Assembly (NCBI RefSeq): GCF_015100155.1
Contig: NZ_JACKZA010000015.1
Coordinates: forward strand, 1-64,000
DNA from: Acidithiobacillus sp. HP-2
Lineage (GTDB): Bacteria; Pseudomonadota; Gammaproteobacteria; Acidithiobacillales; Acidithiobacillaceae
Length of the DNA: 64,000 nucleotides
Reading direction: 5' to 3'
Shown: positions 9,313 to 18,183 of the stretch, piece by piece
How the letters are laid out: every line of letters begins with the position of its first letter
Numbering within the stretch: position 1 is the stretch's first letter
Program-made: the position numbers and the translations under genes
The notes under the pieces: model-generated
What the model was told of the DNA's origin: nothing
The model's input: the letters and a program-made list of their open reading frames with translations, nothing else
Databases searched by the model: none

Positions 9313-10395
9313 TTAATGACCGCCGTAACTGGCCATTTTTGTGGTACGACCCCGGAACACCCAGATTTGATAAGCGTTGTACATGATCATGATGGGTACA
9401 AACCCGGTCATGAATAAGGTAAACACGGCAATGGAGTTGGCCGGATTGGCGGCCGCCTGGATGGTCCAGGTTTCCGGAACAATGTAGGGAAACATCGTAG
9501 CCCACATGGCAAACCACAGGAGAACCACCACCCCTTCACCCCACAGCAGGGCGGCGAAGTCTTTTTGCATGGAGTGGTTCATCATGGATTTAAAGGCAAA
9601 GAACAGGACCACTAAGAGCCAGATGGCCCATACCCACCAATAAGGACCGGTCCATTTTGCCGCTGCCCAGGGGAATATGGCATAGGACCACACCAGCGTC
9701 ACAACAATTGCCGCTAAGGCCAGGTAGGAAAAAAGGGTGGTCCAGCGCTGTGCCTTGACGTTGATCGGATCCCCCTTTTCAAAGCGTGCACTCAGATACA
9801 GACCGCCGGCCAGGCCGGCCGCAATGACCGCGCCAAAACCGGTGAAGATACTGAAGGGGGTCAGAAAAGTGAGTGCCGTTCCGGTGAAATGGGGAATGGG
9901 CGAATTGACAAACAGGCCCGGAGCCCCTTTGGCCATGGCCGCACCGGCCTTCATGGGGAAGCCCTGCAAGGTCGCCCCCAAAGCCACGCCCGCCCCGAAA
10001 GGCGCCATAAAACTCCCGACGGCAAAGGCCCAACCCCAAAAGCGCTTGCTTCCGGTTGCATGGACATGAAACTCAAAGGCTACAGCCCGCGAAATAACGC
10101 CCCATAAAGCGAACATCAAAGGAATCATCAGATAGTTGAAGGCCGATCCATACACCAACGGAAAAGCGCCAAACAGAACGCCGCCGGCAACAACCAGCCA
10201 GGTTTCATTGCCATCCCACATACCGGCCATGGAAGCCATAATGGCGCCCCGCTCCTGCTCATCGGGAGAAAAAAGGGCAAACACTCCGGCACCGAGATCG
10301 GCACCGTCCAGGGCAATGAAGAAAAGAAACAGTAGACTGAGTAACAGCCACCACCACGTCGTTAGAGTGGTAGCGATTCTGGCGAGATCAAACAT
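9313..10395 (-). CDS. cydB: Cytochrome bd-type quinol oxidase subunit II
   Basis: The product (360 residues) is the second subunit of a bd-type terminal oxidase, which passes quinol electrons to oxygen in the inner membrane. The N-terminal helix ends FFIALDGADLGAGVFALF and is followed by GMWDGNETWLVVAGGVLFGAFPLVY, both highly characteristic of CydB. About eight to nine membrane helices can be picked out. The gene is 40 bp downstream of cydA, consistent with one transcript. The length is close to the usual 335-380 residues. The associated subunit I is the short-loop form, so the enzyme may be of the cyanide-insensitive (CioAB) branch. Confidence 0.95.
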   Translation of the reverse strand: MFDLARIATTLTTWWWLLLSLLFLFFIALDGADLGAGVFALFSPDEQERGAIMASMAGMWDGNETWLVVAGGVLFGAFPLVYGSAFNYLMIPLMFALWGVISRAVAFEFHVHATGSKRFWGWAFAVGSFMAPFGAGVALGATLQGFPMKAGAAMAKGAPGLFVNSPIPHFTGTALTFLTPFSIFTGFGAVIAAGLAGGLYLSARFEKGDPINVKAQRWTTLFSYLALAAIVVTLVWSYAIFPWAAAKWTGPYWWVWAIWLLVVLFFAFKSMMNHSMQKDFAALLWGEGVVVLLWFAMWATMFPYIVPETWTIQAAANPANSIAVFTLFMTGFVPIMIMYNAYQIWVFRGRTTKMASYGGH

Positions 10396-10435
10396 ATTGT
10401 ATTACTCCTTGAATCGAAATCCCGGAAAACCACGC

Positions 10436-11890
10436 TTAATGGGTTTTCCCAAAGGTCGGTTTGGCAAAGGTCGGTTTCGCCAATCCACCACCAGCGTGTT
10501 CCTGATCAGCATGCTGCTCTGGCGCACCCGGTAAAGGACTTTCCAGATCAGGTCCCTTGCGGATCACGCGGGAGAAGAAATACCAGGCACCCGCCCAGAC
10601 GGTCAGCTCAAAAACGCCATATCCGAGAAACCAGACGATTTCCTGGCCAAGCCCCATGTGACTGGTGCCCTCATAGGTGCGCATGATGTTGTAAACTACC
10701 CAGGGTTGACGCCCTACTTCGCGGGTCCACCAGCCGGTCCAGACGGCCAGGTACGGTAAAAAAGCACTAAAGACCATGGCCCGCAAAAACCAGGGGCGTT
10801 TACGCAATCCCTCTACGGTCAGTTGGCCGCGCAGGATGAGCATGGTGCCCCACAACGCCATAAAAAACAGGAAGAAACCGATGGCGACCATAACCCGGAA
10901 GGAATAGAAAGGGACCCAGACATCGGGGCGATCGTTGGCCGGGAACTGATCCAGACCGGGAACCACGCCATTCAGGGTGTGAGTTTCCAGGAGGCTTAAC
11001 ACATGGGGAATACGGATTGAAAACAGACTTCCATCATTGTCAGCATTGGGAATGGCAATCAGATTCCAGGAAGTGTTCGGCTTACCATCCGGTAAATAAG
11101 TGTGGAAATGCCCTTCCATGGCGGCCAGCGTGGTCGGTTCGCTATGGGCCACATCGACCCCCAGACTATCCCCTAACCAGATTTGTATCGGCGTAGCGAT
11201 CAGCAGGGCCAGAATGGCCGGTTTCAGCATTTTGACGAATAAATCGGCGTGACGATTTTTGAGAATAAACCAGGCACTGGTCCCGGCCAGGACAAAAAAG
11301 CCCAGGATGATGGTAGCCACCCACATATGGGGAAAGCCCCAATCATTACTTTCATTGAAAATGGCACTCCACCAATTGGTCACCTGAAACAGACCGTCTT
11401 TCAGCACGACACCATCGGGAGTCTGCATCCAGCCATTGGCCACCAGAATCCAGTAGGCCGACAAACTGGAAGCAAACGCCACGTTGAAGGTAGAAAACAA
11501 ATGCATACCTTTACCGACCTTGTTCCAGCCAAAAACCATGAGGCCAATGAAACCGGCTTCATACATAAAGGCGGTAATGGTTTCAAAGCCGAGAATATTC
11601 CCGAAGAAGGGCCCCACGGCCTGGGAAAACGGGCCATAGAGAATGCCGAAGGCCATTTCCATGGTGACACCGGTAGCCACACCGGCCCCGAAATTGACAA
11701 TAAAGATTTTTTCAAAGAAACGGTTCAAGCGATACCATCGTTCGTCTCCAGAACGCAGCCAGGCTACTTCCAGCCCGAAAAGGATCCAGGACACCCCGAT
11801 GGTTAATGGGGTCCAGAGGATATGCATGGATGTAATCCAGGCAAAGTCGAGTCGACTTAACAGGATGGGTAATGAGTTTTCAACAAGCAT
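10436..11890 (-). CDS. cydA: Cytochrome bd-type quinol oxidase subunit I, short Q-loop type
   Basis: The 484-residue haem-bearing subunit has the expected LSRLDFAWITSMHILW helix with a haem ligand His (H23), NFGAGVATGVTMEM, the second His region GFPHMW and the quinol-oxidase motif GRQPWVVYNIMRT. The length and missing long insert place it with the short Q-loop (CIO-like) enzymes. The tail is unusual: LAKPTFAKPTFGKTH, a small repeated K-P-T-F element. Upstream (12043-12069) lies a strong palindrome, GGTTTATATAAACC, shared with the truncated second copy at 32836. It is the first gene of the cyd operon, and the operon's own FNR-like regulator is a plausible controller. Confidence 0.95.
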   Translation of the reverse strand: MLVENSLPILLSRLDFAWITSMHILWTPLTIGVSWILFGLEVAWLRSGDERWYRLNRFFEKIFIVNFGAGVATGVTMEMAFGILYGPFSQAVGPFFGNILGFETITAFMYEAGFIGLMVFGWNKVGKGMHLFSTFNVAFASSLSAYWILVANGWMQTPDGVVLKDGLFQVTNWWSAIFNESNDWGFPHMWVATIILGFFVLAGTSAWFILKNRHADLFVKMLKPAILALLIATPIQIWLGDSLGVDVAHSEPTTLAAMEGHFHTYLPDGKPNTSWNLIAIPNADNDGSLFSIRIPHVLSLLETHTLNGVVPGLDQFPANDRPDVWVPFYSFRVMVAIGFFLFFMALWGTMLILRGQLTVEGLRKRPWFLRAMVFSAFLPYLAVWTGWWTREVGRQPWVVYNIMRTYEGTSHMGLGQEIVWFLGYGVFELTVWAGAWYFFSRVIRKGPDLESPLPGAPEQHADQEHAGGGLAKPTFAKPTFGKTH

Positions 11891-12533
11891 AACAAACTCC
11901 TCGTTTCAAAAGCGGCATTAAAAAAATTGCAGATATACGAGCGAATCCATAGAAGCAATAAGTATGCCTGTTATTCGTCCTATAATTAATCAGTAGGTTG
12001 TGTTTAAAAAATGATTTTTCGCAAAAAAATAATGGGGGATACAACCGGTTCATGTGGTTTATATAAACCGATTTATGCTCGCAAAGACCAAAAATGACAA
12101 AACGCATTTATATCAAGCCAGCTGTCGACAGAATGGATGGTTCTGCCATTAAAAAAATATTGTGTTCTGGCGGATGAACAGCAAAGAAGCAGTCAAATAA
12201 GGCGTTCACCTGATTACGGCCAAGCAGGAATCAGCGCCCAGATTGTCCACGCTCAAAAGGTCAATTTGTATAATGCGTTGAGTATATCAATCGGTTAAGG
12301 ATAAATTATCAGGGCACAACGGGACAATTCGCGATGCGGAAATGACTAACAAATGCCATTGATAGGCTGTCCTGTCATGTACTGCAAAGGTTTGGTAGGC
12401 ATAGAATTCTTCCTGCTTGGGACTGCAACCGCGAAGTACAGCCCAGACAACAGGTGGCATAAGCGCCCGGTTTCAGCCTGAAAACCGTTTATTCATCGTC
12501 GATAGTGTACTGATATCGATCGCACAGGGTGAT
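11891..12533. other. Long intergenic region upstream of cydA
   Basis: This 643-bp stretch separates the cydA start from the stop of the E3-like gene, both on the minus strand. The cydA-proximal half is A/T-rich and holds the paired palindromes listed separately. The remainder (12110-12530) shows no open frame with family resemblance. An imperfect hairpin lies at about 12470-12490 (CGGTTTCAG then CTGAAAACCG), without a convincing T-run in the minus direction. I could not recognise an RNA or a gene remnant here. Confidence 0.5.
12043..12069 (-). promoter_or_regulatory. Candidate operator upstream of cydA: two adjacent palindromes
   Basis: 12056-12069 is the perfect 14-bp palindrome GGTTTATATAAACC and 12043-12050 is the perfect palindrome AACCGGTT; they are linked by CATGT so that GGTT/AACC half-sites recur. 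The same 14-bp pattern, GGTT-N-ATAT-N-AACC, is found in two to three copies upstream of the second cydA at 32638-32694. The spacing to the cydA start is about 165 bp. It does not match the E. coli FNR box (TTGAT-N4-ATCAA), so it may be the site of the divergent FNR-like regulators in this window. Binding is inferred. Confidence 0.55.
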
Positions 12534-13913
12534 CTACAACAGGCTGCGTGCAGCCTTGCCGATACCTTCCGCTGACATTGGGTGCTGATCGGCAAAGCGG
12601 GCCAGGTCATAGGCCGTCATTCCGCCCGCAATGGCCGTGCCGACCTGTCCAATCAGACTGCCTGCGTCAATCCCCACAATCCATGCCCCGCGAATCCGCA
12701 AACTGCCGGGCTCGAAAAAGAGCCGGATTTCGCCATCCAGACGTTCCAGAATCTGCGCTCTGGAGTCCTCTGAAAAGGCATAGCGGGCTTCCAGCAATGA
12801 TCCAGGAGAGACCTTGGCCGGTGTCAGACCGATGTAGGCTGCTGCCGGCAAGGTGAATATCGTTGTCGGCACATGATCAAAATCCGCATAATCCGCAGGA
12901 ACGTTCCCCGCCAGAATATTGTGGCCTGCCACCAGAGACTGACGCACTGCTGCGTGAAAAAGTGGGACCCGTCCATTGACATCCCCTGCTGCATAAATAT
13001 GCGGAAAGCGGGTTTGCAGGCTGGGACCCACCTGGATACCATGATGATCAAACGCAATGCCCAGAGCTTCTGCACCCTCTGGAATGACCGGACGACGCCC
13101 CACGGCGAGCAGGACTACATCGACCTCCTGATTTTGTTCCTTGCCGTCCTGAAGCCAGACAACACGACGACCAGTGCCTGTATTCTCAACGCGTTGCACC
13201 TCTATATTGGTGCGTAGTTCAAGCCCTTTGGGTAGTAAGGGCAGCAACAGGTTGACCATGCCGGGATCCATGCCGTTCAGGATTTGTGCGCCTTTTTGCA
13301 GCAAGGTAACTTTCGTACCCATGGCAGCAAAAAATGTCGCTGTTTCCAGCCCTATGTAGCCACCGCCGATAACCAGCAGTTTTTCGGGCAAAGCCCGCAT
13401 GGCTGGCGAAGGTTTATAAAGATCATGACTGGTCAGGCACCATTCAGCACCGGGCAAGGGCGGAATGAACACGTCCGAGCCACTGGCGATCAGGATATGC
13501 CGGGCATGATAGGTATCCGTTCCCGCATCTGTATCTACTTTCACCGTATGGGGATCTAACAGGCGCGCTACGCCCTTGATCAAGCGGATAAGAGGTTCTG
13601 CGGCCAGTTCCGCTGCGTGCTGGGCATAACGCCGCTCCTGAATGGCATCTTTGTGCTGCATCAGGGCGGCAAAATCCACGTGCAGATTGCCGCCCAGTCC
13701 GTAGGGCTGAAAACGCTGGGCATCCTGGTAAAAAGCGGCTGTTTCCCGAACCGCCTTGGAAGGAACACAACCTTCATACAGACAGTTACCACTCATGACC
13801 CCCTTCGGATCGACCATGAGTACCTTCTTTCCAGCTTTTGCCAGACGAAAAGCGGCCGGATAGGCGGCGCCACCTGCACCTACGCATAACAAATCCACTT
13901 CCTGAACAGTCAT
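12534..13913 (-). CDS. Dihydrolipoamide dehydrogenase-like flavoprotein disulfide reductase
   Basis: Translation from the ATG at 13913 gives 459 residues and begins directly before the FAD dinucleotide fold (DLLCVGAGGAAYPAAFRLA); the longer frame to 13967 adds an unlikely leader. The redox disulfide motif GNCLYEGCVPSK (C44, C49), NAD fold LLVIGGGYIGLETA, FAD motif IYAAGDVNG and C-terminal HPMSAE (H444, E449) are those of dihydrolipoamide dehydrogenase/mercuric-reductase-type enzymes. It is divergent from the H+-ATPase-PDH operon and could supply the E3 for that complex, since no other two-Cys E3 is present in the window. Substrate assignment is inferred. Confidence 0.8.
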   Translation of the reverse strand: MTVQEVDLLCVGAGGAAYPAAFRLAKAGKKVLMVDPKGVMSGNCLYEGCVPSKAVRETAAFYQDAQRFQPYGLGGNLHVDFAALMQHKDAIQERRYAQHAAELAAEPLIRLIKGVARLLDPHTVKVDTDAGTDTYHARHILIASGSDVFIPPLPGAEWCLTSHDLYKPSPAMRALPEKLLVIGGGYIGLETATFFAAMGTKVTLLQKGAQILNGMDPGMVNLLLPLLPKGLELRTNIEVQRVENTGTGRRVVWLQDGKEQNQEVDVVLLAVGRRPVIPEGAEALGIAFDHHGIQVGPSLQTRFPHIYAAGDVNGRVPLFHAAVRQSLVAGHNILAGNVPADYADFDHVPTTIFTLPAAAYIGLTPAKVSPGSLLEARYAFSEDSRAQILERLDGEIRLFFEPGSLRIRGAWIVGIDAGSLIGQVGTAIAGGMTAYDLARFADQHPMSAEGIGKAARSLL

Positions 13914-13993
13914 TTTGCAGCCCTCCACGTTGAATCCAATCCTGCAAAGCCTAGCACAAGCAAACAACAGGCAGATATGAATATATCATTAAA

Positions 13994-14038
13994 ATTCATG
14001 ATGATTCTTTCACCTTGTCTATAGTCATGATCATGAAT
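13994..14038. promoter_or_regulatory. Inverted-repeat element between divergent flavoprotein and H+-ATPase genes
   Basis: ATTCATGAT (13994-14002) pairs with ATCATGAAT (14030-14038), and the right arm contains the perfect 12-bp palindrome TCATGATCATGA (14025-14036). The element sits in the 245-bp gap between the divergent E3-like gene (start 13913) and the P-type ATPase gene (start 14159). This is the position expected of an operator controlling both directions. No regulator gene is adjacent, so the cognate protein is unknown. Confidence 0.45.
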
Positions 14039-14158
14039 ATGGCGAAGGCAGATTGCCCGAACGAATCTTGTGCTATCTTATATTAGGATATTGAGATTTG
14101 AATTGTGAGCTGGTCAGGTGTTTTTGAGTAGAAAATTTTCATAAAGGGAGACCGTCGC

Positions 14159-16738
14159 ATGCAACCGGCTGATGCAAAGAGTTTTGAAAGTCTGGATCTG
14201 GACGCCAGCTTTCAGGCACTGGAAAGTAGCGATAAAGGTTTAAGCAGCAGTGAAGCCAGTACCCGCCTGACGCAATTTGGCAGCAACCTGCTGGAAGAAA
14301 AAGAAACCCCGATCTGGCGTAGATTGATTTCCTATTTTTGGGCGCCCATTCCCTGGATGATTGAGGTTGCGGCAGTCTTATCAGCCATCAACGGCGACTG
14401 GAAGAGCTTTTTTGTCATTTTTGCCATGCTGCTCATCAACGGCGGCATTGGTTTTTGGGAAGAAAAAGGCGCCAATGACGCCCTCAAGGCACTGAAAAAT
14501 CAACTGGCGCTCAAGGCGCGGGTCTTGCGCGATCAGCAATGGCAAAGCATTGACGCAGCGCAACTGGTGCCGGGTGACGTCGTTCGTCTGCGCCTGGGGG
14601 ATATTTTACCGGCGGATATCAAACTCATTTCTGGTGATTATCTGTCCGTGGATCAATCCGCTCTGACGGGCGAGTCTTTACCGGTGAACAAGAAACCTGG
14701 AGACGTGGCCTACTCTGGAACTATTGCCAGGCAGGGTGAAATGCTGGGTCTGGTCTATGAAACCGGTTCTGCGACTTTTTTCGGACGTACGGCGAGTCTG
14801 GTGCAAAAAGCCGCTCCCGTTTCGCACTTTCAAAAAGCCGTACTTAATATCGGTAACTTTTTAATTGTTCTGGCTCTATCCCTTTCGTTATTGCTGATTG
14901 TTGTAGAATTAGTCCGTGGCTTGCCGTTTTTGACCCTGCTGGCTTTTGTCCTGGTTGTGGTAGTGGCCTCCATTCCGGTTGCCATGCCGGCGGTGTTGTC
15001 GGTCACCATGGCTCTGGGGGCTCTGGCCCTATCGCGCATGAAGGCCATTGTTTCCAGATTGACTTCCATTGAGGAAATGGCCGGGGTGGATATTCTCTGC
15101 TCGGATAAAACTGGAACCTTAACCCAAAACAAGATCACCCTGGGGGAAAGCGCCCTGTTTGCCGCGCAGAATGAACAGGAACTCATTCTTGCGGCGGCCT
15201 TGGCCAGTAAGGCGGAAGACGCGGACGCCATTGATGATGCAGTGCTTGCCCGACTTCCCGATCGCGATAAAACCCTCACGGCTTTCACTCAGGACAAATT
15301 CATTCCTTTTGATCCCATCTCCAAGCGTACGGAAGGGCAACTTCACGGAAGCGACGGGAAAAAGTTTCGGGTAAGCAAGGGGGCACCCCAGGTTCTCATT
15401 GAAATAGCCAAACTGGCTGATGCCGAACGTGCCAAGGCCGAAAAAGTGGTGGAGGATGCCGCCGCCAAGGGGTTTCGTACGCTGGGCGTGGTTCGTTCCG
15501 ACGATGATGGGCAGAACTGGCGTTTTCTCGGGATTCTTTCGTTGCTGGATCCGCCCCGGGTCGATTCCAAACGGACCATTATGGAAGCGCAGGAACACGG
15601 TATTGAAGTCAAGATGGTGACGGGTGATCATCAGGCCATTGCCAGTGAAATTGCCGGTCAGTTGAACCTGGGAACGCATATTCTGACCGTGGATGACCGG
15701 CTCTCGAAATTTGCCGAAGGCGGGGTACTTCCCCCGGCACTGGGTGATGAAATTGAGCACTCTGATGGTTTTGCCCAGGTGTTTCCTGAACATAAATACG
15801 CCATTGTCAAAGCCCTGCAGCAACGCGGGCATATTGTCGCCATGACCGGCGATGGCGTGAACGATGCGCCGGCGCTCAAACAGGCCGATGTGGGTATTGC
15901 CGTGTCGGGAGCCACCGACGCTGCACGCGGTGCCGCCGCCCTGATTCTGACGGCGCCGGGTCTGAATGTGATCGTCAAGGCTGTCGAGGAGGCGCGGCGT
16001 ATTTTTGAGCGGATGACCAGTTATACGGTTTATCGTATCGCCATGACGCTGGATATTCTGTTTTTTGTGGTCATTGCCATGCTGATTTTCAACTCTTATC
16101 CGTTGACGGCCATCATGGTTGTTCTGCTTTCCCTGCTCGATGACATTCCCATCATGACTATTGCCTGGGACCATACTGCCGTACAGAAATCCCCTGTTCA
16201 TTGGGAAATGCCGAGAGTGCTGAGTCTGTCTTCAGCCATGGGGCTCCTGGCTTTTGCGGGGACCTTTGGGCTTTATCTCCTTACCCGCTTTGTGTTTCAT
16301 ATTCCTCTGCCGGAAGCACAAAGCATCATGTTCCTGCAGCTGATTGCTGGGGGGCATCTCATGTTGTTCCTGACCCGGGTCCGCGGGCCTTTCTGGCGCC
16401 CCCCCTACCCTGCGCCCATTCTCCTGCTGGCCATCCTGGGTACCCAGATTGTGGGTGTGGCAATTGTTGGCTTCGGCTGGCTGATGCCGGCGATACCCTG
16501 GACGACCATTGGACTGGTATGGGCGTACAACATTGTGTGGATGGTACTGGCCGACCTTGCCAAATTGGGCATTCATCGCCTGATGGATCATGAGGCAGCC
16601 CATCAGAGTCGGTTTTTGCACACTCTCAATCATTCTCTGCAACCAGATCTGATCCAATTGGAGCGGGATGGTGTCGGGTTTCAACGGACCATCCGGCAGG
16701 CTTTCACCCATTTCATGAGAAGCGGAGATTCAAAATAG
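14159..16738 (+). CDS. P-type H+-transporting ATPase (P3A type), copy 1
   Basis: The 859-residue pump has the phosphorylation motif DKTGTLT (D316), the actuator motif LTGESLPV, the hinge MTGDGVNDAPALKQADVGIAV, and KGAPQ in the nucleotide domain. The N-terminal WRRLISYFWAPIPWMIEVAA and the LSLLDDIPIMTIAWD helix are typical of plasma-membrane proton ATPases (P3A) rather than Ca2+ or heavy-metal pumps. It probably exports protons at the cost of ATP, useful for pH homeostasis in an acid habitat. A GGGAG ribosome site lies about 10 bases before the ATG. It begins the run of genes leading into the pyruvate dehydrogenase operon; a second copy lies at 27657-29966. Confidence 0.9.
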   Translation: MQPADAKSFESLDLDASFQALESSDKGLSSSEASTRLTQFGSNLLEEKETPIWRRLISYFWAPIPWMIEVAAVLSAINGDWKSFFVIFAMLLINGGIGFWEEKGANDALKALKNQLALKARVLRDQQWQSIDAAQLVPGDVVRLRLGDILPADIKLISGDYLSVDQSALTGESLPVNKKPGDVAYSGTIARQGEMLGLVYETGSATFFGRTASLVQKAAPVSHFQKAVLNIGNFLIVLALSLSLLLIVVELVRGLPFLTLLAFVLVVVVASIPVAMPAVLSVTMALGALALSRMKAIVSRLTSIEEMAGVDILCSDKTGTLTQNKITLGESALFAAQNEQELILAAALASKAEDADAIDDAVLARLPDRDKTLTAFTQDKFIPFDPISKRTEGQLHGSDGKKFRVSKGAPQVLIEIAKLADAERAKAEKVVEDAAAKGFRTLGVVRSDDDGQNWRFLGILSLLDPPRVDSKRTIMEAQEHGIEVKMVTGDHQAIASEIAGQLNLGTHILTVDDRLSKFAEGGVLPPALGDEIEHSDGFAQVFPEHKYAIVKALQQRGHIVAMTGDGVNDAPALKQADVGIAVSGATDAARGAAALILTAPGLNVIVKAVEEARRIFERMTSYTVYRIAMTLDILFFVVIAMLIFNSYPLTAIMVVLLSLLDDIPIMTIAWDHTAVQKSPVHWEMPRVLSLSSAMGLLAFAGTFGLYLLTRFVFHIPLPEAQSIMFLQLIAGGHLMLFLTRVRGPFWRPPYPAPILLLAILGTQIVGVAIVGFGWLMPAIPWTTIGLVWAYNIVWMVLADLAKLGIHRLMDHEAAHQSRFLHTLNHSLQPDLIQLERDGVGFQRTIRQAFTHFMRSGDSK

Positions 16739-16775
16739 TGTTTTCATAGTGCATCCCCTGATTCGGAGAAAAACC

Positions 16776-17126
16776 ATGACCGCTAAAGATCGACTTACCG
16801 AAGTACATCAGTTGATGGAAAATCTCAAGCAGGATTATCCCTCGGAAATCAATTCCTTTTTGGGTTTTATGGGTAAGGCGGAAGGAAACCCGGCCCTCAG
16901 TGCGGCACAAAAGGAGTTGATCAACGTGGCTCTGTCCGTGGCCGCGCAATGTGAATGGTGCATTGCCTTGCATACCAAAAGCGCCATTGAAGCCGGGGCC
17001 AGTCGCGATGAAATCATGAGTGCCGGTTTCATGGCGGTCATTATGCATGGCGGCCCAGCCTTGATGTATCTGGTGCCGCTGAGCAAGGCGCTGGATGAAT
17101 TCCTGCCGGAGAACACCCATGGATAG
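16776..17126 (+). CDS. AhpD-like (carboxymuconolactone decarboxylase family) protein
   Basis: Starting from the ATG at 16776, after a GGAG site, the product has 116 residues and contains the AhpD signature E-x-x-C-x-x-C-x3-H as ECEWCIALHTKSA. Family members act as thiol-disulfide peroxidase partners; in Mycobacterium AhpD takes electrons from lipoylated E2 and its E3. Its stop overlaps the pyruvate dehydrogenase E1alpha start by 8 bp, which strongly links it to a lipoyl enzyme. A lipoamide-dependent antioxidant role is therefore a reasonable inference, though other members of the family are of unknown function. Confidence 0.82.
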   Translation: MTAKDRLTEVHQLMENLKQDYPSEINSFLGFMGKAEGNPALSAAQKELINVALSVAAQCEWCIALHTKSAIEAGASRDEIMSAGFMAVIMHGGPALMYLVPLSKALDEFLPENTHG

Positions 17127-18183
17127 ATTGCAGATGCGCGCCATGCTCTGGGATATGCTCCGCGCCCGGGCTTTTGAGGAGGCCGCTGCCCAGGGATATG
17201 CCCAGGGCCAGATTGCCGGATTTTTGCACCTGTATCCGGGAGAGGAGGCGGTAGCCGTGGGCGTGCTGCATGCCGCCGAGCCGGGGGACTATGTGGTCAG
17301 CACCTATCGGGAGCATGTCCATGCCCTGGTCCGGGGAATTCCTGCACGGGAAATCATGGCGGAACTGCAGGGCAAGATCACCGGCATCAGCAAAGGGATG
17401 GGCGGTTCCATGCATCTGTTTGATGCCAGTCGGCGCTTTCTGGGGGGCTATGCCATTGTCGGCGAAACCTTTCCCATCGCTTTGGGGGCGGCTTACGCCG
17501 TCGCCTACCGCCGTCTGCCGGAAGCCGTGATCTGCTTTTTTGGCGATGGCGCGGTCAACCAGGGGACCTTCCATGAATCCCTGAACATGGCGGCGCTCTG
17601 GAAACTCCCCATTCTTTTTATCTGTGAGAACAATCATTATCAGATCGGTACGGAAATTCACCGCCATTCGGCCGTTACCGAAGTCTATAAACGGGCCTGT
17701 GGTTATGGGATTCCGGCGGAAAAAGTCGATGGTATGGATGTTCTTGCGGTGCATGCCGCTGCCCGCAAGGCGCTGGAGCGGGTTCGCAGCGGCGACGGCC
17801 CGCAATTTCTGGAGCTGGAAACCTACCGCTATCGCGGGCACTCCATGGCGGATCCGGCGAGCTATCGCCCCAATGTGGAACTGAATGCCTATCAGGCTAA
17901 CGATCCCATTGCCGCAGCCATCCACGAAGCAGAATCCGCTTATCCATCACCTGAAGCCATGGCTGCTGCAGGAGCCGACTGCATTAGCCACTTTAGTGAC
18001 CATTGCTGCCAGGAAGGTCATCTCGACGAGGCGGAAATCACCCGTTTGCGTCAGGAAGTGCAGACGGAAGTGGATGACGCCGTCCGTTTTGCCCAGCAAA
18101 GTGCGGAGCCGGACATGCAGGATGCCTGGTCCATCTTTCATCACAATCGCCGTTATGAAGTACTGATGGAGACAGCCCAATGA
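17119..18183 (+). CDS. pdhA: Pyruvate dehydrogenase E1 component, alpha subunit
   Basis: The ATG at 17119 (MDRLQMRAMLW) gives 354 residues, the usual length for the alpha chain of alpha2beta2-type 2-oxoacid dehydrogenases. The thiamine-diphosphate motif GDGAVNQGTFHESLNMAALWKLPILFICENN is intact, as are SKGMGGSMHLFD and the later RYRGHSMADPASYR loop. It would catalyse pyruvate decarboxylation and reductive acetylation of lipoyl-E2. It overlaps the AhpD-like gene by 8 bp and the E1 beta gene by 4 bp. Acetoin dehydrogenase (AcoA) is the main alternative, but neighbouring ackA and pta favour pyruvate as substrate. Confidence 0.88.
   Translation: MDRLQMRAMLWDMLRARAFEEAAAQGYAQGQIAGFLHLYPGEEAVAVGVLHAAEPGDYVVSTYREHVHALVRGIPAREIMAELQGKITGISKGMGGSMHLFDASRRFLGGYAIVGETFPIALGAAYAVAYRRLPEAVICFFGDGAVNQGTFHESLNMAALWKLPILFICENNHYQIGTEIHRHSAVTEVYKRACGYGIPAEKVDGMDVLAVHAAARKALERVRSGDGPQFLELETYRYRGHSMADPASYRPNVELNAYQANDPIAAAIHEAESAYPSPEAMAAAGADCISHFSDHCCQEGHLDEAEITRLRQEVQTEVDDAVRFAQQSAEPDMQDAWSIFHHNRRYEVLMETAQ

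Noticed and set aside
11880-12107. 75-residue frame upstream of cydA
   Set aside because: Overlaps the putative operator and is A/T-rich with no domain; probably chance.
12240-12490. Possible transposase remnant or RNA in the long intergenic region
   Set aside because: No frame or fold could be supported by eye.
15119-16201. 360-residue minus-strand frame
   Set aside because: Shadow of the P-type ATPase, no family resemblance.
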